Source of the DNA: Muricoccus roseus
GTDB lineage: Bacteria; Pseudomonadota; Alphaproteobacteria; Acetobacterales; Acetobacteraceae
Length of the DNA stretch: 64,000 nt
Assembly (NCBI RefSeq): GCF_900141905.1
Contig: NZ_FQZF01000003.1
Span: forward strand, 124,001-188,000
Reading direction: 5' to 3'
Part shown: piece by piece, positions 7,533 to 16,098 of the stretch
How positions within the stretch are numbered: position 1 is the stretch's first letter
How the letters are laid out: each line of letters opens with the position of its first letter
Notes under the pieces: generated by a model
The model's input: the letters and a program-made list of their open reading frames with translations, nothing else
Told to the model about the DNA's origin: nothing
The model's database searches: none
Translations under genes and position numbers: made by a program

Positions 7533-9131
7533 ATGAGTGATCCAGGTGCCATCCGCCAGTCCGCGCTGGATTGGATCGCGGCCAATGAGTCGCGTCTGTC
7601 AGCCTTCAACGAGCAAATCTGGGGCTTCGCCGAGCCGGCCTGGCGCGAGTACCGCTCGGCCCAGGCCTATGCGGAAATCCTGCGGGAGGAAGGCTTCACC
7701 GTGGAGGAAGGCTCGGGCGATATGCCCACGGCCTTCGCGGCGCGCTGGGGAAGCGGCGGTCCGGTGCTGGCCGGCTTCTCCGAATACGACGCGGTACCTG
7801 GCAATTCGCAGCAGGTGGTGCCGCATGCGGCGCCACGCGCGGGGCTGCATCCCTATGCCGCCGGCCATACCGACCCGCATTCGGTGCTCGGCACGGCCTC
7901 CCTCACCGCCATGCTCGCCACCAAGGCAGCCTTCGAGAAGCATGGCGTCAGCGCCACGCTGAAGCTGTTCGGCGAGCCGGCTGAGAAGGTCTGTGGCTCC
8001 AAGCCCATCCATGCCGCGAAGGGCTATTTCGATGGGCTGGATGCCGCCGTGGTCTGGCATCCCTGGCCCAGCAACACCGTCACGGGCGAGGTCCATTTCG
8101 GCGCCTATTGGAGCGCCGTGATCACCTTCGAGGCGCCCACGCCGGAGACCTGGGTGGACCCGTCGCTGATGCCGACCCAGGCGGCGCATGCAGTGGCCCG
8201 CGCGCCCGGCGCGCTGGATGCCATGTGCCTGATGTACACGACGACGAAGTACACGAAGGAGGCGATGTTCCCCCATAGCGGGTCCTGGACGCTGAACGAG
8301 TTCGTCCTCGGCGATGCGGGCGCCACCTCGGACAATCTCGCGCCGCGCTTCAGCCAGATCCAGTATTCCTGGCGCTCATCCTCGCTCGCCATCCAGGAGC
8401 AGATCTGGCGCGTGCTGGCCAACAACGCGAAGTCCGCCGCCATGGCGACGGGCTGCAAGGCCTATGTGCGCTGGGTGACCAAGACACGCGTGGGCCTGCC
8501 CAACACGGCATTGACCGAGTTGACCTGGGCCAACCTCCAGGCCGTGGGCGCGCCGACCTATACCGAGGAGGCGCTGGCCTTCGGCCGGGAGATCCAGAAG
8601 AACCTCGGGCTGGAGCCGATGGAGAACCCCTTCATCCCCAGCGTCACCCGGCTGACGACCCCGGCCGACAACGATGCGGGGCTTCGCCGGACGCTGGCGG
8701 GCTGGCAGACGCATCTGAGCGCCGACGACTATGTCGAGTATTCCTGGCACTGCCCGACGGTGCGGCTTCTCGCCGCGCGCCCGCGGCTGCAGCCGCCCAC
8801 CCCCGGCTATGCCTATCCGAACTGGGCCTATCTCGCGCTCGGCGGCCTGCCCGCGGCGGTCGATCCGGGGATGTTCCTGGCGGCGCGGACGATGGCGCTG
8901 ACCATGGTGGACCTCGCGGTGATGCCCGGCGCGCTGGAAGCGTGCCAGGCAGAGTTCCGCGAGCGCACCGGGGGCGGCGTGGGCGGCACCCAATGGATCG
9001 GCCCGCTGCTCCCGGCCGATTTCGACCCGCCCGTCGATCTCCGTTGGCCGGAATACGTCACCACCGTGCGCGGCGAGGAGTGGACTTTTCCCACGCCGCA
9101 TCACGGCACGGGCGCCGGCGAGCCGATCTGA
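7533..9131 (+). CDS. M20-family amidohydrolase (AbgB-like)
   Basis: Cytoplasmic metallo-amidohydrolase of 532 residues in the M20D group that includes p-aminobenzoyl-glutamate hydrolase subunit B and related aminoacylases. Visible metal/catalytic context includes GFSEYDAVPG (conserved acidic residue), a GHTDPHSVLGTASL segment matching the family's GHN.LG.AS, and GEPAEKVCGSKPIHAAKG with the Cys/His pair. The small dimerisation domain follows, then a C-terminal ligand region near YSWHCPTVR. The natural substrate cannot be deduced. ATG 7533 is preceded by a GGGGAGG ribosome-binding site. The gene is followed after 61 bp by a cytochrome c gene in the same direction, but nothing links the two functionally. 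Confidence 0.85.
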   Translation: MSDPGAIRQSALDWIAANESRLSAFNEQIWGFAEPAWREYRSAQAYAEILREEGFTVEEGSGDMPTAFAARWGSGGPVLAGFSEYDAVPGNSQQVVPHAAPRAGLHPYAAGHTDPHSVLGTASLTAMLATKAAFEKHGVSATLKLFGEPAEKVCGSKPIHAAKGYFDGLDAAVVWHPWPSNTVTGEVHFGAYWSAVITFEAPTPETWVDPSLMPTQAAHAVARAPGALDAMCLMYTTTKYTKEAMFPHSGSWTLNEFVLGDAGATSDNLAPRFSQIQYSWRSSSLAIQEQIWRVLANNAKSAAMATGCKAYVRWVTKTRVGLPNTALTELTWANLQAVGAPTYTEEALAFGREIQKNLGLEPMENPFIPSVTRLTTPADNDAGLRRTLAGWQTHLSADDYVEYSWHCPTVRLLAARPRLQPPTPGYAYPNWAYLALGGLPAAVDPGMFLAARTMALTMVDLAVMPGALEACQAEFRERTGGGVGGTQWIGPLLPADFDPPVDLRWPEYVTTVRGEEWTFPTPHHGTGAGEPI

Positions 9132-9192
9132 CGGCAACCCCGCCCGGCGGACGGACGTTCGCCGGGCGGACCAGCAGAGGAGGCCCTTCCCC

Positions 9193-9642
9193 ATCCGCGC
9201 CTCCCCTCTCCTCCTCCTCGGTGCCCTCGCCGCCTGCGATGCCGAGCCACCGGCCCAGCTGCGTGTGGCGGGCGGCGACCCGGAGCGGGGCCGCCAGGTG
9301 GCGCTCGCTCAGGGCTGCGGGGCTTGCCATGTCATTCCCGGCGTGCGCGGAGCCGTCTCCTGGGCCGGCCCGCCACTGACGGAATGGGCGCGGCGCGGCT
9401 ATCTGGCCGGGCATCTGCCAAACTCGCCCGAGAACCTGGTCGCCTGGCTCCGGAACCCGCAGGCCATCTCCCCCGGCAGCGCCATGCCGAATCTGGGCCT
9501 GACCGAAGCGGAGGCGCGGGACACGGCCGCCTATCTCTTCACCCTGGGCGCGGAACGCCTGCCGCCCGTTCCGGCCGGGCTTCCACTGGGGCCGAATCAG
9601 GCCGGGCCGCGCGAGGAGCCCAGGATTCGCCCTCGGGCGTGA
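9193..9642 (+). CDS. Lipoprotein monoheme cytochrome c, apparent ATC start codon
   Basis: Small c-type cytochrome, 149 residues if begun at ATC 9193. The frame opens with a lipoprotein signal (RASPLLLLGALAAC, lipidated Cys at codon 15). Then follow a CGACH heme-attachment motif and a likely distal Met in GSAMPNLGLT, so it is a periplasmic membrane-anchored electron carrier. No ATG, GTG or TTG occurs in this frame between the end of the preceding gene and GTG 9265, which lies after the lipobox and would remove it. An ideal AGGAGG (9178-9183) sits 9 nt before the ATC. The gene converges within 1 bp on the oxidase operon and may supply electrons to it (inference). If only the GTG is used, the product is a 125-residue cytoplasmic-looking form that could not mature. 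Confidence 0.8.
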   Translation: MRASPLLLLGALAACDAEPPAQLRVAGGDPERGRQVALAQGCGACHVIPGVRGAVSWAGPPLTEWARRGYLAGHLPNSPENLVAWLRNPQAISPGSAMPNLGLTEAEARDTAAYLFTLGAERLPPVPAGLPLGPNQAGPREEPRIRPRA

Positions 9643-9643
9643 T

Positions 9644-9997
9644 TCACCAGCAGGCCGGCAGCACCATGGCGGGTGCGGCCTGGAAGAGGATGGCGAACCC
9701 CGCCACGACGCAGGCTGCCGCGCCGAACCACAGCGTGAATCGGGGCTCCGCCTCCCCGCCTTCGGTGATCTCTCCACCTGGCCGGGCGAGCACGAAGATC
9801 AGGGCGAGACCGAGCAGGGCGAGGATCGTCGCCCCCGCGACCATCGCCACCACCCAGGGCATGCCGAGCAGGGTGCCGCCTTCCATGCCACGCTCGCAGG
9901 CCAAGGCGTGGATCGCGTAGATCGCGCCGAAATGCCCGCCCCAGATGGCGAGGCCCGCCGCCGGCCAGATCACCGCCCGGGCGGCCGATGCGCTCAT
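9644..9997 (-). CDS. Small four-helix membrane protein at the end of the oxidase operon
   Basis: A 117-residue hydrophobic protein with about three to four membrane spans (VIWPAAGLAIWGGHFGAIYAIHALAC, VVAMVAGATILALLGLALIFVLA, LWFGAAACVVAGFAILFQAAPAMVL are the landmarks). I do not recognise a named family. Place and size suggest an accessory or subunit-IV-like component of the caa3-type oxidase encoded immediately upstream, from which it is separated by 5 bp. The ATG at 9997 follows directly after the stop of the fused subunit I-III gene, so translation is probably coupled. It is the last gene of the respiratory operon; the opposite-strand cytochrome c gene ends 1 bp away. Confidence 0.75.
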   Translation of the reverse strand: MSASAARAVIWPAAGLAIWGGHFGAIYAIHALACERGMEGGTLLGMPWVVAMVAGATILALLGLALIFVLARPGGEITEGGEAEPRFTLWFGAAACVVAGFAILFQAAPAMVLPACW

Positions 9998-10002
9998 GCC
10001 CG

Positions 10003-12513
10003 TCACAGCAGCCGGGGGAAACCGTGCAGCAGCACGATTCCCGTCACGCCCTGCCCGACCGTGTAGAGCCAGAAGAGCATCGTGTTGTCGAAGGTCAGCC
10101 GGCGGGTGCCGTTGAGCATGCCCGCCCAGGACCTGGCCTGCGTGTAGAGCGCCATGAGGATGGCGACGGCGGTGTTGAAGCCCTGCCAGGCGAGCAGTGC
10201 GTAGGAGATGCCGGAATAGGCATGCTGCGACGGCCGCAGCCCGGCATCGCGGATCGCGGAGAGGTCCACGGCATAGCCCGCACCGAGCAGCGCCAGGGCG
10301 AGCGGCAGCGCCCAGATGGGCAGCGCATCCCGGCGGCGCAGAAGGGTGCCCGCGAGAAGGATCGTGGCTCCGGCCAGCACATAGAGGAAGAGGGCGGCGG
10401 CGCCGCGTTCCAGAACCGGCAGCCCCAGGCCAGCCGGCGGCCACATCCCATCGCCGTTCACCAGCCACAGGAAAAGATAGCTGCCGATCAGGCAGGCGTA
10501 GCAGGACCCCATGACGAGCATCAGTGCGTTCATGGCCCACCAGGAGGTGGACATCGGCCCCGTCACATAGGTCGGAAGCACGATGCCGCCCCCGATCGGG
10601 CCACGCCCTTCGCCGATCGGGCCGAGATCGGTTCCCGTCCAGAGCCAATACAGGAAGGCAGCGATCGCGAGCAGGGCGAAGGCGGCTGCGGGCACCAGCC
10701 ACTCCACCGTGAGCACGAGGAAGAACCCCGCCGTGCCGACCGCGGCGACGAGATGGGCCCAGCTCGGCCCGGGCAGCACCGCCACGTATTGCGGGATTCC
10801 CTCCGCCGGGCTGACAACCAGCCCCTCGCGCAGCCCGGTGATGGTGCCGGGCAGGTAATGCGCGCCGGCCTCGACCTGCGCCGAAAGCTCGGGGTGGCGC
10901 CAGAGCGGGTAGCGGCTGTCCACGGCGGGGATGCTGCGCGGGCCGTAGTTCAGGTTGGGCAGCCATTCGAGCGTCCCGGCATCCCAGTGGTTGCCGCCGC
11001 CGCCCTGCGGCCGGAAGTTGCGGATGATATCGACGAAGAGCAGCACGCCGCCCACCAGCGCGACGAGCGCGCCGATGGTGGACAGCATGTTCCAGATCTC
11101 GAGGCCCATCCCCGCAGGGTAGGTGTAGATGCGCCGGGGCATCCCGAGGAGGCCGGACATGTGCATCGGGAAGAAGGTGAGGTTCACGCCGAGGAAGAGC
11201 AGCCAGAACACCCATTTCCCCAACCTCTCGGAGAGAGGCGTGCCGATGCAGGGCGCCCAGTAGTAGAGGGCGGCGAGAACCGGGAAGACCATGCCGCCGA
11301 TCAGCACGTAATGCAGATGGGCGACGATGAAATAGGTGTCGTGCGCCTGCCAGTCGAAGGGCGTGACGGAAACCATCACCCCCGTCAGCCCGCCGAGGGA
11401 GAAGATGAACAGGAAGCCGAGGATGAAGAGGGTGGGCGTGGCGATGCGGACCTTCTTCCCCGAGGCGAAGGTCCCGATCCAGGCAAAGACCTGGAGCCCG
11501 GAGGGAACGGATACCGCGAAACCCGCCGAGGCGAAGAAGGCCAGGCTCAGCCCTGGGATTCCCGTGGTGTACATGTGGTGCACCCACAGGCCGAAGGAGA
11601 GAAAGGCCGTCCCGACCAGCGCCAGCACAACGAGCGAGTGCCCGAGCAGCGGGGCGCGCGCCATGGTGGGCACGATCATCGAGACCATGCCGGCCGCGGG
11701 CAGGAAGATGATGTAGACCTCCGGGTGACCGAAGAACCAGAACAGATGCTGCCAGAGCATCGGGTCCCCGCCGCGCTCCGGGATGAAGAAAGGCCAGTCA
11801 AAGGCGCGCTCCAACTCCAGCAGGGTGGAAGCGACGATCACCGCCGGGAAGGCGAAGACCACCATGCCCGCGAAGACGAGCATCGCCCAGGCGAAGATCG
11901 GCATGCGTCCCAGTGTCATGCCCGGCGCACGGCAGCGCAGGATGCCGGTGATCAGCTCGATCGCGCCCGCGATGGCGCTGATCTCGATGAAGCCGATGCC
12001 CAGCAGGTACATGTCCGTGTTGACGCCGGGCGAATGGGCCTTGCCCGTCAGCGGCGGATACATGAACCAGCCGCCATCCGGCGCCGCGCCGAAGAAGAGC
12101 GACAGGAAGAAGGCCGTGCCGCCGATCAGATAGATCCAGTAGGCGTAGGCGCCGAGGCGCGGCGTCGGCATCTCCCGCGCACCGAGCATGGCGGGCAGCA
12201 AGGCAATCCCGACGGCCTCCACCACCGGCACGGCGAAGAGGAACATCATAATCGTGCCGTGGGTGGTGAAGACCTGGTTGTAGGTGTCCGCATCCAGGAT
12301 CGTGAGCCCGGGAACGGCCAGTTGCAGGCGGATCAGCACGCCCAGCAGCCCGGCCAGCAGCAGGAACATCAGAGCCGTCGCGAGGAAGAGCGGACCGATG
12401 AGGTTGTTGTTGATCTCGGTGATCACGGCGATGCCGCGCGGGAAGGCCCAGGCCTTTTCCAGCCGGCCCAGCTCCTCCGGCGGGCGCGGCAAGGGGTTCG
12501 GCAGGTCGCTCAC
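10003..12513 (-). CDS. ctaD: Cytochrome c oxidase subunit I-subunit III fusion (CtaD-CtaE)
   Basis: An 836-residue polytopic membrane protein. Residues 1 to about 560 are heme-copper oxidase subunit I, with heme a ligand His85 (FTTHGTIMMF) and GHPEVY at 262-267 (CuB His263, D-channel-end Glu265, cross-linked Tyr). HHMYTTG (two CuB His) and AHLHYV (heme ligands) follow. From about residue 630 it continues into a subunit III-like helix bundle (WWAMNALMLVMGSCYACLIGSYLFL to the C-terminus). Such I-III fusions are known in caa3 oxidases. Unusual residues: the position of the K-channel lysine is Gln341 (PSGLQVF instead of PTGIKVF), and the D-channel entrance reads GAREMPTPR instead of GAPDMAFPR. 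Its ATG overlaps the coxB stop (ATGA). Confidence 0.93.
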   Translation of the reverse strand: MSDLPNPLPRPPEELGRLEKAWAFPRGIAVITEINNNLIGPLFLATALMFLLLAGLLGVLIRLQLAVPGLTILDADTYNQVFTTHGTIMMFLFAVPVVEAVGIALLPAMLGAREMPTPRLGAYAYWIYLIGGTAFFLSLFFGAAPDGGWFMYPPLTGKAHSPGVNTDMYLLGIGFIEISAIAGAIELITGILRCRAPGMTLGRMPIFAWAMLVFAGMVVFAFPAVIVASTLLELERAFDWPFFIPERGGDPMLWQHLFWFFGHPEVYIIFLPAAGMVSMIVPTMARAPLLGHSLVVLALVGTAFLSFGLWVHHMYTTGIPGLSLAFFASAGFAVSVPSGLQVFAWIGTFASGKKVRIATPTLFILGFLFIFSLGGLTGVMVSVTPFDWQAHDTYFIVAHLHYVLIGGMVFPVLAALYYWAPCIGTPLSERLGKWVFWLLFLGVNLTFFPMHMSGLLGMPRRIYTYPAGMGLEIWNMLSTIGALVALVGGVLLFVDIIRNFRPQGGGGNHWDAGTLEWLPNLNYGPRSIPAVDSRYPLWRHPELSAQVEAGAHYLPGTITGLREGLVVSPAEGIPQYVAVLPGPSWAHLVAAVGTAGFFLVLTVEWLVPAAAFALLAIAAFLYWLWTGTDLGPIGEGRGPIGGGIVLPTYVTGPMSTSWWAMNALMLVMGSCYACLIGSYLFLWLVNGDGMWPPAGLGLPVLERGAAALFLYVLAGATILLAGTLLRRRDALPIWALPLALALLGAGYAVDLSAIRDAGLRPSQHAYSGISYALLAWQGFNTAVAILMALYTQARSWAGMLNGTRRLTFDNTMLFWLYTVGQGVTGIVLLHGFPRLL

Positions 12514-13478
12514 CGCAGGGAATCCAGCCAGGAGGCGAGGGCGAGCAGGTCGGGGCCCTCCAGGGCGCGGGCATAGGCGGGCATGGCGTTGCCCGGCTTG
12601 ATGTCCTGCGGTGCAGCGATCCAGCCGGCCAGGTTCCCGCGGTTGTTGGGAAGGGCTCCCCCCGCCAGGGTGGCGCGGGAGCCGATGCGCGACAGATCGG
12701 GCGCGATCCGCGCGGACCAGGGCGTTCCCCGCACCGCATGGCAGGCGCCGCAGCCCGCCTCACCGAAGACCTGCCTGCCGCGCCGGTGCTCCTCCGTGCG
12801 CGGCTCCGGCACCGGCGCGCGCTGCCGGGCGATCCATGCCTCGAATTCCCCAGGCTCCTGCACCACCACGTCGAAGGCCATCAACGTGTGCTGGGCTCCG
12901 CAGAATTCCGTGCACTGGCCGCGCAGCTCCCCCAGGCGGTCCGCGCGCAGCCGCTGGCGGTTCACACGGCCCGGGATCATGTCCAGCTTGCCGTGCAGGT
13001 TCGGCACCCACACGCTGTGGATCACGTCAGCGGAGGTGAGATGCAGCTCCACCTCCCGCCCCAGAGGCAAGTGCAGAGCATTGGCCGTCACCGCCCCCTT
13101 CCCCAGATCGGGGTATCGGATCTCCCACCAGTATTGCCGGCCGATGATCTCGATCCGCAGAGGCGCGTCGGACATCGGCTGGGTCAGCGCGCGCGAGATG
13201 CCGAGGGAATAGGCCAGAAGCGCCGTCAGAACCGTTACGGGAAAGACGATCCCCCCACCGATCACGAAGCGGCGCGACCCCATGGCCTCCCGCAGCCGCG
13301 CAGGCGCGAGGATGGCGAGGGCGAGGAAGCCCATGGTGATCAGGAACACGGCCGTGCCGCCCCAGAACAGCACATGGGTGAGCGTCGCGATCCGCTCGGC
13401 CTGCACGCCCCAGGGGTCGAGCGGCGTCTGCGCGCCCGAGCAGCCCGCCAGGACCAGAAGGGGAAGAAGCCGCTTCAC
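12510..13478 (-). CDS. coxB: Cytochrome c oxidase subunit II with C-terminal cytochrome c domain (caa3-type CoxB)
   Basis: Lipoprotein subunit II of 322 residues. The signal ends in the lipobox LVLAGC, followed by two membrane helices (about 38-58 and 75-95). The cupredoxin domain carries the CuA site: the first His in VIHSVWVPNLHGKLD and CTEFCGAQHTLM holding Cys, Glu, Cys, His and Met. A cytochrome c domain follows, with CGACH and a distal Met in GNAMPAYA, so electrons can pass from heme c to CuA within one chain. The start is GTG 13478, which overlaps the ctaG stop codon (GTGA). Open frame continues upstream to 13856 but lies inside ctaG. The same 'VKRLL...LLAGC' lipoprotein start recurs in actE of this operon. 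Confidence 0.93.
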   Translation of the reverse strand: MKRLLPLLVLAGCSGAQTPLDPWGVQAERIATLTHVLFWGGTAVFLITMGFLALAILAPARLREAMGSRRFVIGGGIVFPVTVLTALLAYSLGISRALTQPMSDAPLRIEIIGRQYWWEIRYPDLGKGAVTANALHLPLGREVELHLTSADVIHSVWVPNLHGKLDMIPGRVNRQRLRADRLGELRGQCTEFCGAQHTLMAFDVVVQEPGEFEAWIARQRAPVPEPRTEEHRRGRQVFGEAGCGACHAVRGTPWSARIAPDLSRIGSRATLAGGALPNNRGNLAGWIAAPQDIKPGNAMPAYARALEGPDLLALASWLDSLR

Positions 13479-14197
13479 GCGGGGTGGCGGTCCTGCGCCG
13501 TGCGCAGCACGCGGGACAGCGCCAGAAGGGCCAGCCCCGCGAAAGCAATACCACCCGGCACCCACATGAGGAGCCCGCCGAGTTGCTGATCCTCCAGCGG
13601 CGTCAGACCCCAGGGCAGGGTCGTCAGCGCGTGGGGCGCGAACAGCGGTCGGGGAGCGAAGGTGAGGAAGGCGCCCAGAGCCCCCATCTGCGCCGCCGTG
13701 CCAAGGCCGGAAAGCAGCGCCGCATCCACCCGACTGGCCCGCATCACGCCGTGCCACAGCCAGACGGCCGAGCCGAGGAGCGAGGCATGCATGGCCCACC
13801 AGGCGCCGTCGGAGCGGAAGGTCCAGCCATAGGGCGCCGGCATGTGCCATAACCAAAGCACGAGGCCGAAGACCGCCGCCGAGGAGGCGAGTTCGCCAGG
13901 CGAGGCGGCACGCGCGCGCAGGCCCAAGGCCAGCAGCGGCGCCGCGACGAGCATCACGACGAGATGCTGCCCCACACGGGCGGAAAAAAGCGCGACGGCA
14001 AGGCTGCAGAGGGGCGATAGCAGGGCGAGGGCCAGTACGCCCCAGCCGGTCAGGAGCAGACGCCGCTCCGTGCCGCGCCAGCAGATCCAGCCCAGCCCGA
14101 CCAGCAGGGTGCCAAGCAGCAGCGGATCGAGGTTCCAGTAGAGGTCGCCCGGCAGGGGCGGCAGGCCGCAGAAGGGCACGGCTTCGCTCCGGTTCAC
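13475..14197 (-). CDS. ctaG: caa3-type oxidase assembly factor CtaG
   Basis: About 240-residue integral membrane protein of the caa3_CtaG family (Bacillus CtaG type, unrelated to Cox11). It is needed for assembly of caa3 oxidase, probably for copper centre formation. Seven hydrophobic stretches are visible. Conserved histidines occur in the segments ARVGQHLVVMLVAAPLLALG, LWLWHMPAPY and WWAMHASLL, which match the family pattern. I place the start at GTG 14197 because GGGAGG lies 6 nt upstream; ATG 14218 is an alternative that would include this ribosome-binding site in the coding region. It lies between actF (31 bp upstream) and coxB (4-bp overlap), linking the two respiratory complexes in one transcript. 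Confidence 0.88.
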   Translation of the reverse strand: MNRSEAVPFCGLPPLPGDLYWNLDPLLLGTLLVGLGWICWRGTERRLLLTGWGVLALALLSPLCSLAVALFSARVGQHLVVMLVAAPLLALGLRARAASPGELASSAAVFGLVLWLWHMPAPYGWTFRSDGAWWAMHASLLGSAVWLWHGVMRASRVDAALLSGLGTAAQMGALGAFLTFAPRPLFAPHALTTLPWGLTPLEDQQLGGLLMWVPGGIAFAGLALLALSRVLRTAQDRHPA

Positions 14198-14228
14198 CCG
14201 CTTCCTCCCGTTCCGCAAATATGGAGGA

Positions 14229-15152
14229 TCATACAGCTTCGGTTCCGGAACGCGCTGCCCGGCGGGCCAGGAGAAGAAGCGCGAGGGCCGCCAGACCGAT
14301 CACAATCGCGTCCGCCAGGAGGTTCGGCGCCCCATGCGCGGCCCCCGGAGCGAGCCTGGCATCGGGGCGAACGGTCCAGAGAACCAGGGTGACGTGCTGG
14401 AGGAGGAGGAGGCTGCAGACCAGCCGCATCCGCCAGGGCCGCCACTGCGGCATGGCGGAGAGGAGGATGGCCCCGATCAGCGCGGGCAGGATCACGCCCA
14501 GCTTCATCCACCGCCAGACGCCCTCCTGGCGCCGCAGATACCACGCGGCTTCGGGAGGAAGGTCGGCCGCCCAGACCGTGACATAGGGGACGAAGAGAAA
14601 CCACAGCGCGAAAACCCCGAGGGTCAGCAAGCCCCGCTCCAGCCCCGTGCGCGCCTCGGGGTCCTCTGGGCAGCCATGCAGCAATACGGCCAGGCCCAGG
14701 AAGGCCCCGGCGCCCCCGACCAGCATCGCGATCCCGTTCAGGCTTCCCACCCATGCCGCATCCCGGGAAAGCGCCCATTCCTCGAAGCCTATGGCCGCGG
14801 TCAGCACGACGAGGAGCAGCGCTGCCCCGGCCGCCCGGCGCGTCGACGACGGTCGCGCGAGCCACCATCCGAGCAAGGCCCAGAGCAGCAGGATCGCGCC
14901 GCTCGCCGACAGGACGGGCACCGCGCGCGGCCCGCCCGCCCAGGGATAAAGGGCGCCGGCGAAGAGCAGCACGGGAAGCGCGAGCAGGAGCAGGAGCGGC
15001 ATGAGCCGCCCGGCCGCGGTGAAGATCGGCGCCAGGGGCTCCACCCAGTGCTCCCGCAGAAGAAGTCCGGCGGCGCGCACCACCAGGGCGCCGGCCCCCA
15101 GCGTGGCGGCGAGGACAAAGGCGAGCAGGCAGGCTTCGGCGAACGCCGTCAT
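14229..15152 (-). CDS. actF: Alternative complex III subunit ActF
   Basis: 307-residue integral membrane protein with about ten hydrophobic segments. It matches ActF of the quinol:cytochrome c oxidoreductase known as alternative complex III (ACIII): order in the cluster, length and segments such as REHWVEPLAPIFTAAGRLMPL and EEWALSRDAAWVGSLNG fit. In solved ACIII structures ActF resembles half of ActC and carries no cofactor. Its ATG overlaps the actE stop (ATGA), and ctaG begins about 31 bp downstream. Identification rests mainly on the complete actABCDEF gene order; by itself the protein is poorly conserved. Confidence 0.85.
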   Translation of the reverse strand: MTAFAEACLLAFVLAATLGAGALVVRAAGLLLREHWVEPLAPIFTAAGRLMPLLLLLALPVLLFAGALYPWAGGPRAVPVLSASGAILLLWALLGWWLARPSSTRRAAGAALLLVVLTAAIGFEEWALSRDAAWVGSLNGIAMLVGGAGAFLGLAVLLHGCPEDPEARTGLERGLLTLGVFALWFLFVPYVTVWAADLPPEAAWYLRRQEGVWRWMKLGVILPALIGAILLSAMPQWRPWRMRLVCSLLLLQHVTLVLWTVRPDARLAPGAAHGAPNLLADAIVIGLAALALLLLARRAARSGTEAV

Positions 15153-15562
15153 CGCCCTTCGCGCATCAGCGCCTCCACGTAACGCGCCACGGCCCAGCGC
15201 TGACGCGGGTCGAGCCGGTCCGCGAGAGGATGGGCGCCCAGGTGGTTTTCAGCGATCGCGGCCATGCTGCGGGCCGCATCGGCGGGCAGCGGCGCGATCG
15301 GCGGATGGCCGCGCGACACCACGACCCCGTCCCCCGTTCCACGCGCCCCGTGGCACGGCGTGCAGAAGATGGCGTAGCGCTCCGCGCCCTCGGCCAGCAG
15401 CGCCGAATCGACGGTTGGCCCCGGAGGAGCGAGGGCGCGCAGGCGGGCGCCGGAGCCCCGCGCCACGGCGCCCTCCGGTGGCGGCGCGGGCGCGGGCGGC
15501 TTCGGGCTCTCCGGCCAGCCGTCGCATCCCGCGAGGAGAAGGAGGAGCAGCAGCCGCTTCAC
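15149..15562 (-). CDS. actE: Alternative complex III monoheme cytochrome c lipoprotein ActE
   Basis: Lipoprotein cytochrome c of 137 residues. The signal KRLLLLLLLAGC ends in a lipobox cysteine, a proline-rich linker follows, and then a cytochrome c fold with CTPCH and ARGTGDG. The Met ligand is not obvious; ERYAIFCTPCHGARG and ARYVEALMREG match the ActE pattern. In ACIII, ActE is the periplasmic heme c subunit that passes electrons from ActA to the outgoing carrier or directly to caa3 oxidase. The start is GTG 15562, overlapping the actD stop by GTGA; the stop overlaps the actF ATG. Longer open frame upstream is shadow of actC/actD. Confidence 0.9.
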   Translation of the reverse strand: MKRLLLLLLLAGCDGWPESPKPPAPAPPPEGAVARGSGARLRALAPPGPTVDSALLAEGAERYAIFCTPCHGARGTGDGVVVSRGHPPIAPLPADAARSMAAIAENHLGAHPLADRLDPRQRWAVARYVEALMREGR

Positions 15563-16098
15563 GCGCTCCGCACCTCCGTCACGCGCAGGGGAGAGAGGCC
15601 GCGCAGGAAGCGCCCCGCGGCGTCCGGCGCGTAGAGAGGGTCTTCGGCCGAGAGGAAGAGGAAGAAGCGATCCTCGCTGGCCCGGTTGAAGCCGTGGGCG
15701 AAGAAGGCCGGGTGGTTCAGCCGCGGCAGGCCGTTCAGCGCCAGCATCCCGATCAGCGCCGCCGCGCAGGCCCAGAGGATGGCGACGAGATAGGTGGTGG
15801 GCATGAAAACCGGCCAGGCATTCGGCGGCCGCCCTCCCACATTCACGGGATAGAGGTGGACCGAGACATACCAGGCCGCCCCCGCCGAGAACGCCGCTCC
15901 CACGGCCGCCGCCGCCAGGGCGATGTAGCCGACGGGCGCGGCACTGACCTCCAGGGCTTCCGCCGCCTCCGGCACGGGATAGGGTGAATAGGCCTCCAGG
16001 CATGTCCATCCAGCATCCCGCGCGGCACGGACGGCCGCGGTCATCGCATCGGCCTCGGTGAATTCCGCCATCAGGCCAAAGGGGGGCGGTTGGCTCAT
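15559..16098 (-). CDS. actD: Alternative complex III subunit ActD (DUF3341)
   Basis: 179-residue protein with a cytoplasmic N-terminal domain (PPPFGLMAEFTEADAMTAAVRAARDAGW) and two central membrane helices (about 60-80 and 95-118). This is the DUF3341 layout of ActD. Conserved ACIII features are AYSPYPVPE and the C-terminal FFAHGFNRASEDRFFLFLSAEDP. It carries no cofactor and helps hold ActC/ActB in the complex. The ATG at 16098 overlaps the actC stop (ATGA) and its stop overlaps actE (GTGA), which indicates translational coupling. Confidence 0.92.
   Translation of the reverse strand: MSQPPPFGLMAEFTEADAMTAAVRAARDAGWTCLEAYSPYPVPEAAEALEVSAAPVGYIALAAAAVGAAFSAGAAWYVSVHLYPVNVGGRPPNAWPVFMPTTYLVAILWACAAALIGMLALNGLPRLNHPAFFAHGFNRASEDRFFLFLSAEDPLYAPDAAGRFLRGLSPLRVTEVRSA

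Noticed and set aside
9988-12576. An 862-codon open frame on the plus strand
   Set aside because: Exact antisense of the oxidase subunit I-III gene; low-complexity charged translation typical of shadow frames.
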